From NCBI GenBank assembly GCA_025331445.1, contig JAIWNE010000207.1, positions 1-33,189 on the forward strand: a stretch of 33,189 nucleotides of DNA, given 5' to 3'. The stretch comes from Blakeslea trispora (lineage: Eukaryota > Mucoromycota > Mucoromycetes > Mucorales > Choanephoraceae). The notes beneath the pieces were generated by a model, which had not been told where the DNA came from, searched no databases, and saw only the letters and a program-made list of their open reading frames with translations. The translations under genes were made by a program, and so were the position numbers. This document shows positions 30,364 to 33,189 of this stretch, one piece after another. Each line of letters starts with the position of its first letter. The first letter of the stretch is position 1.

Positions 30364-30528
30364 TTTTAGCGGACAAATGTAAAAGGGCTTCTCCTACCAA
30401 GAAAACGCCTTAAAAAGAGAGAGACAGAAAGAGACCAAAACCAACTAGTCAGAACCATCCAAGTGTCTAGATATAAATGAAATTAAAAAAAGCAATAATT
30501 AGGGCTTCCCAAGATTTAGATAACTTAC

Positions 30529-30990
30529 CGTCTTTTTGGTGATTGAGGTGCAGAACTACCTACATAGCAATCATCGATATCAAAATCTGATTGCGCATCT
30601 AAGGAGTTACTTGCCAAAGCGACAGAAGGAGCAGTTTCTTTGGAAATCTTTAGATTAAATTAGTCGAAAGTTGAAAAGTGAAATTGAGTCGGAATACCTT
30701 CCTCTTCTTTGTTTGTCTTTTCGAGTGATAATAATGCTTCATCAACTCGTCCTGCAACCAAAACTTAACGCAACGGTCCAGAGGTATTTGTTTTTGTCTC
30801 AAGTAAGTGGTGAGATACTTGCGACAGCTCTTCTTAAACTCATCAGGCAGGTTGCGATAGCTGATATTGGCTTAGTCCAGTTTGGCCAACTCTAAGTCGT
30901 TAATCATTAGACCAACTGCAACTGACCCAGTTTGGAAAATGGTTCTTTTCCATAAAGCCATTGCTTCCACCACAGTGCAGAGGAGTTTAA
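30529..30990 (-). pseudogene. Unrecognised minus-strand gene remnant with two exons
   Basis: Exon 30990-30698 reads ISYRNLPDEFKKSCRKYLTT, QKQIPLDRCVKFWLQDELMK and a basic KRQTKKRK end. An in-frame TAA precedes it by about two residues (near 30871), and a second frame upstream reads WWKQWLYGKEPF. A 50-nt intron (30697-30648, GTATTC...TAAAG) keeps phase 0 into exon 30647-30529 (ISKETAPSVALASNSLD ..., acidic), which ends at a GTAAG donor. The Trp-x3-Trp-x2-Gly segment loosely recalls fungal DNA-binding domains of the GCR1_C type, but it is too degraded to assign. It may be the downstream part of the gene in copy 2 of the duplication, which starts 80 bp away on the same strand. Confidence 0.45.
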
Positions 30991-31069
30991 AAAACTCAGC
31001 ATTTGAGTCTAGGATAAAATAAGTGAGTTTAGACTCACTTTGCTTTTAGAGGTTAGCTATACAGAGAGA

Positions 31070-33189
31070 ATAAATGATAAAAGGGAAGGTTTTTTTTGTC
31101 AAGTGTGATATAGAAGGTAATGGGAGGTTAATTTTGAAGTTTGAAGCTGATCCGGGAGATGAGTTGATCTCGGTTTTTTTTACATGTCAAAGGCCATAAA
31201 ATAAATAAAAAGACCAAGAAAAATAATCTGTGAGAAAGAGATTTGACTGAAAAGGAAAAAAAATAGCAGTGAAAAGGAAGAGACAATCAAATGGGGGGAT
31301 CGATTTCAGATTTTATGCAGAAAATATGTACAAAAATGGTAAATGGGGGATAGGCCAAGTGAGGTGAAACAATCTGTGCAAAAAAATAGAGATGTATATA
31401 GCAAATTTATTTAAAAGGTAAAAGAAGTGAAAGGAAGGCAATTTCTTGAGGTTAACTCAGATATTTCATAAGAAAAAGGTGGCAGGCTGAAAGAGAAGAA
31501 AAAGAAGCATAGGCCATTAAATTTATACAGCCAAAGGTCAAAGAGCCAATTTTTAATTTTTGTGTAATCATAACAAGGTGTGGAAAGCTAAAGAAGTGTA
31601 TAAAAAGGTAGTAAAATAAAAGAATAAGGTTGAGAGAAAGTGTTTGCTATTCATAATTTTAATTTCTAAGATAGTGGTACAAGAAAGTTACGATCGTGAC
31701 TGAATGTCGATCTTGAGATCTCTCATCACCATCACTGAAGCAACATGAGCACATGGAGAAGGACCCGTTATTGCTGTAAGTTCTATAGGCAAAAATATTT
31801 GGTAAAATAATAACAGAGATTCTAAGAGCTAAATAAATAAAAAAAACTGCTATCATCTCTATAAAGTGAGATTAATAGATGGACTACTCAAGTTGCCATT
31901 ATGGGTATAATTAAGCATAGACAAGATGGAGAAGTCGATGTAGGTGTGAGACTAGGAGTGATAGCCTTAAGAAAAGTCTGAAAACAAAGAAAGGAATTTA
32001 TGCAAACTGAAAGGTAGTCAAAAGAAAAAAGAAAATAAAAAGAGAGAGACAACTACATTTCCTACCAAATCGCTATTTTATCTTCTGCAAATGACTCTCC
32101 TTAATAAGGATGAAATGTTTTATTATCTCTTTTAAGAACTGTTGGTCTTAAACATTGGAATCCAAACTTGAGACTAGGCAAATCAACTGTGTAGACAAAC
32201 AACTTTAAATGCTGTGAAATTGATATTGGACTTAATAGTGATATTGAATGCCTAGTTGAGAAGACATAAAAGAAGAACAGAAGGATCAATTGTAGACTCT
32301 ATATGAGTGATCCATTCCCTTTCTTTTATCAAGACAATTGGTTGTTGTACATGTTTATTGAAATGAGTATATTATCAACAATCATCAACATTTTCGGTCA
32401 ATGCTAGCAACAATCCAAGATCGCTTTCAGTTGATCCATCATAATACGTTTTTATTTCCCAAATATAAAAAAAAATCCAACTAGCTATACTGTAATCCAC
32501 CTCATAGATGCTTACCTCTCAAAAATCATGAAACTCTTTAAAGAACCTTTAATCATCCAAAGTGCTGCTGATATGTAACTTGAATTGATTCTTTCACCGG
32601 CAAAGATGTTGACAATGATACCATCTCCCTTTGACTAAGCTGTTAACTTTACTGGTAGCTTTACCTCTTAGTTCCATTTTGTCATTGATAGGATTGATCT
32701 CTAGTAAATCAGATGTAAATTCGGCTAGAAATTGTTATTTGGAGAGTGCAAGCATTGTCTTCAATAAACTAAAGTAATAAAGGTTATTATTACAAGTTGA
32801 AGGTGCAATCCGGATGTTTAGGTTGATTCAATCAGAGATGACAATGATCCATACTATCTTCAAAGGTTTATATGTGTGTCAGGTAATCAATTGTAGAAAT
32901 GGAACAATACCTTACCATGCTTCAAAAATCTATTGGGTCTCATTATAAAACGATCATCTGACAGTGTGACTAATACATTATCTATTTTCATGAAATGTTA
33001 GAGTATAAAGCCATATGTAATACCACCGAGTTGCTTACCTTTGCTTTGTATTAAGCGCGATTAAAAGAATTCTCATGTAGTGTAATCATCTCCATCACTG
33101 ATAACTTGGAAGAAAGTGTAATTATTGATCTTTTCAAGTGATTTAATCATGGCGTGTTTAAAAACTGCAATTGTCTGCTTTGTGATGGT
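31070..33189 (-). repeat. Diverged direct duplication, copy 2 (runs off the window)
   Basis: Counterpart of 19885-22014, in the same orientation 11.2 kb away. The non-coding left part and the exon-bearing right part keep their order. Differences are scattered substitutions and indels throughout, so the duplication is old. Confidence 0.8.
32098..33189 (-). pseudogene. Unrecognised multi-exon gene, copy 2 (degraded, partial)
   Basis: The four segments match copy 1. 33189-33045: TITKQTIAVFKHAM ..., then FFQVISDGDDY, with a one-base loss after it. About 32990-32920: DNVLVTLSDDRFIMRPNRFL, with a GTAAG donor. About 32760-32518: EINPINDKMELRGK and, in another frame, VNIFAGERINSSYISAALW, with a GTAAGC donor. 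32289-32098: STRHSISLLSPISISQHLKL ... FVYTVDLPSLK. A TAG stands where copy 1 has Tyr in the third segment. It is presumably non-functional. Family unknown. Confidence 0.5.

Noticed and set aside
1..33189. CRISPR array or prokaryotic operon structure
   Set aside because: Spliced introns, LTR elements and LINEs show a eukaryotic source, and no regular repeat-spacer array exists.

Overview
The window is AT-rich eukaryotic DNA built almost entirely of transposable elements, most of them broken and several nested. Short introns of about 40-70 nt with GT...AG borders, a single-ORF Ty3 chromovirus, hAT and MULE DNA transposons and a non-LTR retrotransposon point to a fungus. My best guess is an early-diverging filamentous fungus such as a Mucoromycota, which is inference, not proof. 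No rRNA, tRNA, CRISPR or clear housekeeping gene was found.

Layout. 1-273: a possible Tc1/mariner N-terminal remnant. 274-3809: two copies of one hAT-like element facing each other, each carrying the same 293-bp solo LTR, on either side of a 1.08-kb protease-RT fragment of a Ty3 element. 3810-11675: a Ty3/Gypsy chromovirus whose gag-pol is one uninterrupted frame except for three in-frame stops and a 591-bp solo LTR in gag (TSD ACATC). Its two LTRs differ greatly in length and it has no target-site duplication. 11676-12003: a zinc-knuckle coding remnant cut by the right LTR. 12054-12624: GC-rich hairpin tandem units, then a foldback element.

12631-16557 is the most notable element: a structurally complete MULE with 118-bp terminal inverted repeats and 8-bp target duplications. 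Its single gene resolves into eight exons whose spliced length is exactly 965 codons. The protein has a FAR1-like zinc domain, a DDE transposase, a SWIM zinc finger and a C-terminal OTU-type cysteine protease, with one premature stop. 17218-19841 holds the C-terminal half of a second, divergent OTU-MULE. It has an expanded acidic Glu-Val-Gly-Glu repeat, a second copy of the 591-bp solo LTR (TSD GATGC) and a frameshift.

19885-22014 and 31070-33189 are diverged direct copies of one sequence carrying an unrecognised multi-exon minus-strand gene. Between them lie about 3.8 kb of mostly unassigned AT-rich DNA, then a decayed LINE (about 25894-30310) with endonuclease, RT and a C-terminal zinc-binding domain, then a 36-bp perfect palindrome and a minus-strand gene remnant.

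The transposases and retroelement enzymes presumably served only their own mobility. Nearly every element now has stops or frameshifts, and the stops seen are all reachable by one C:G to T:A transition.
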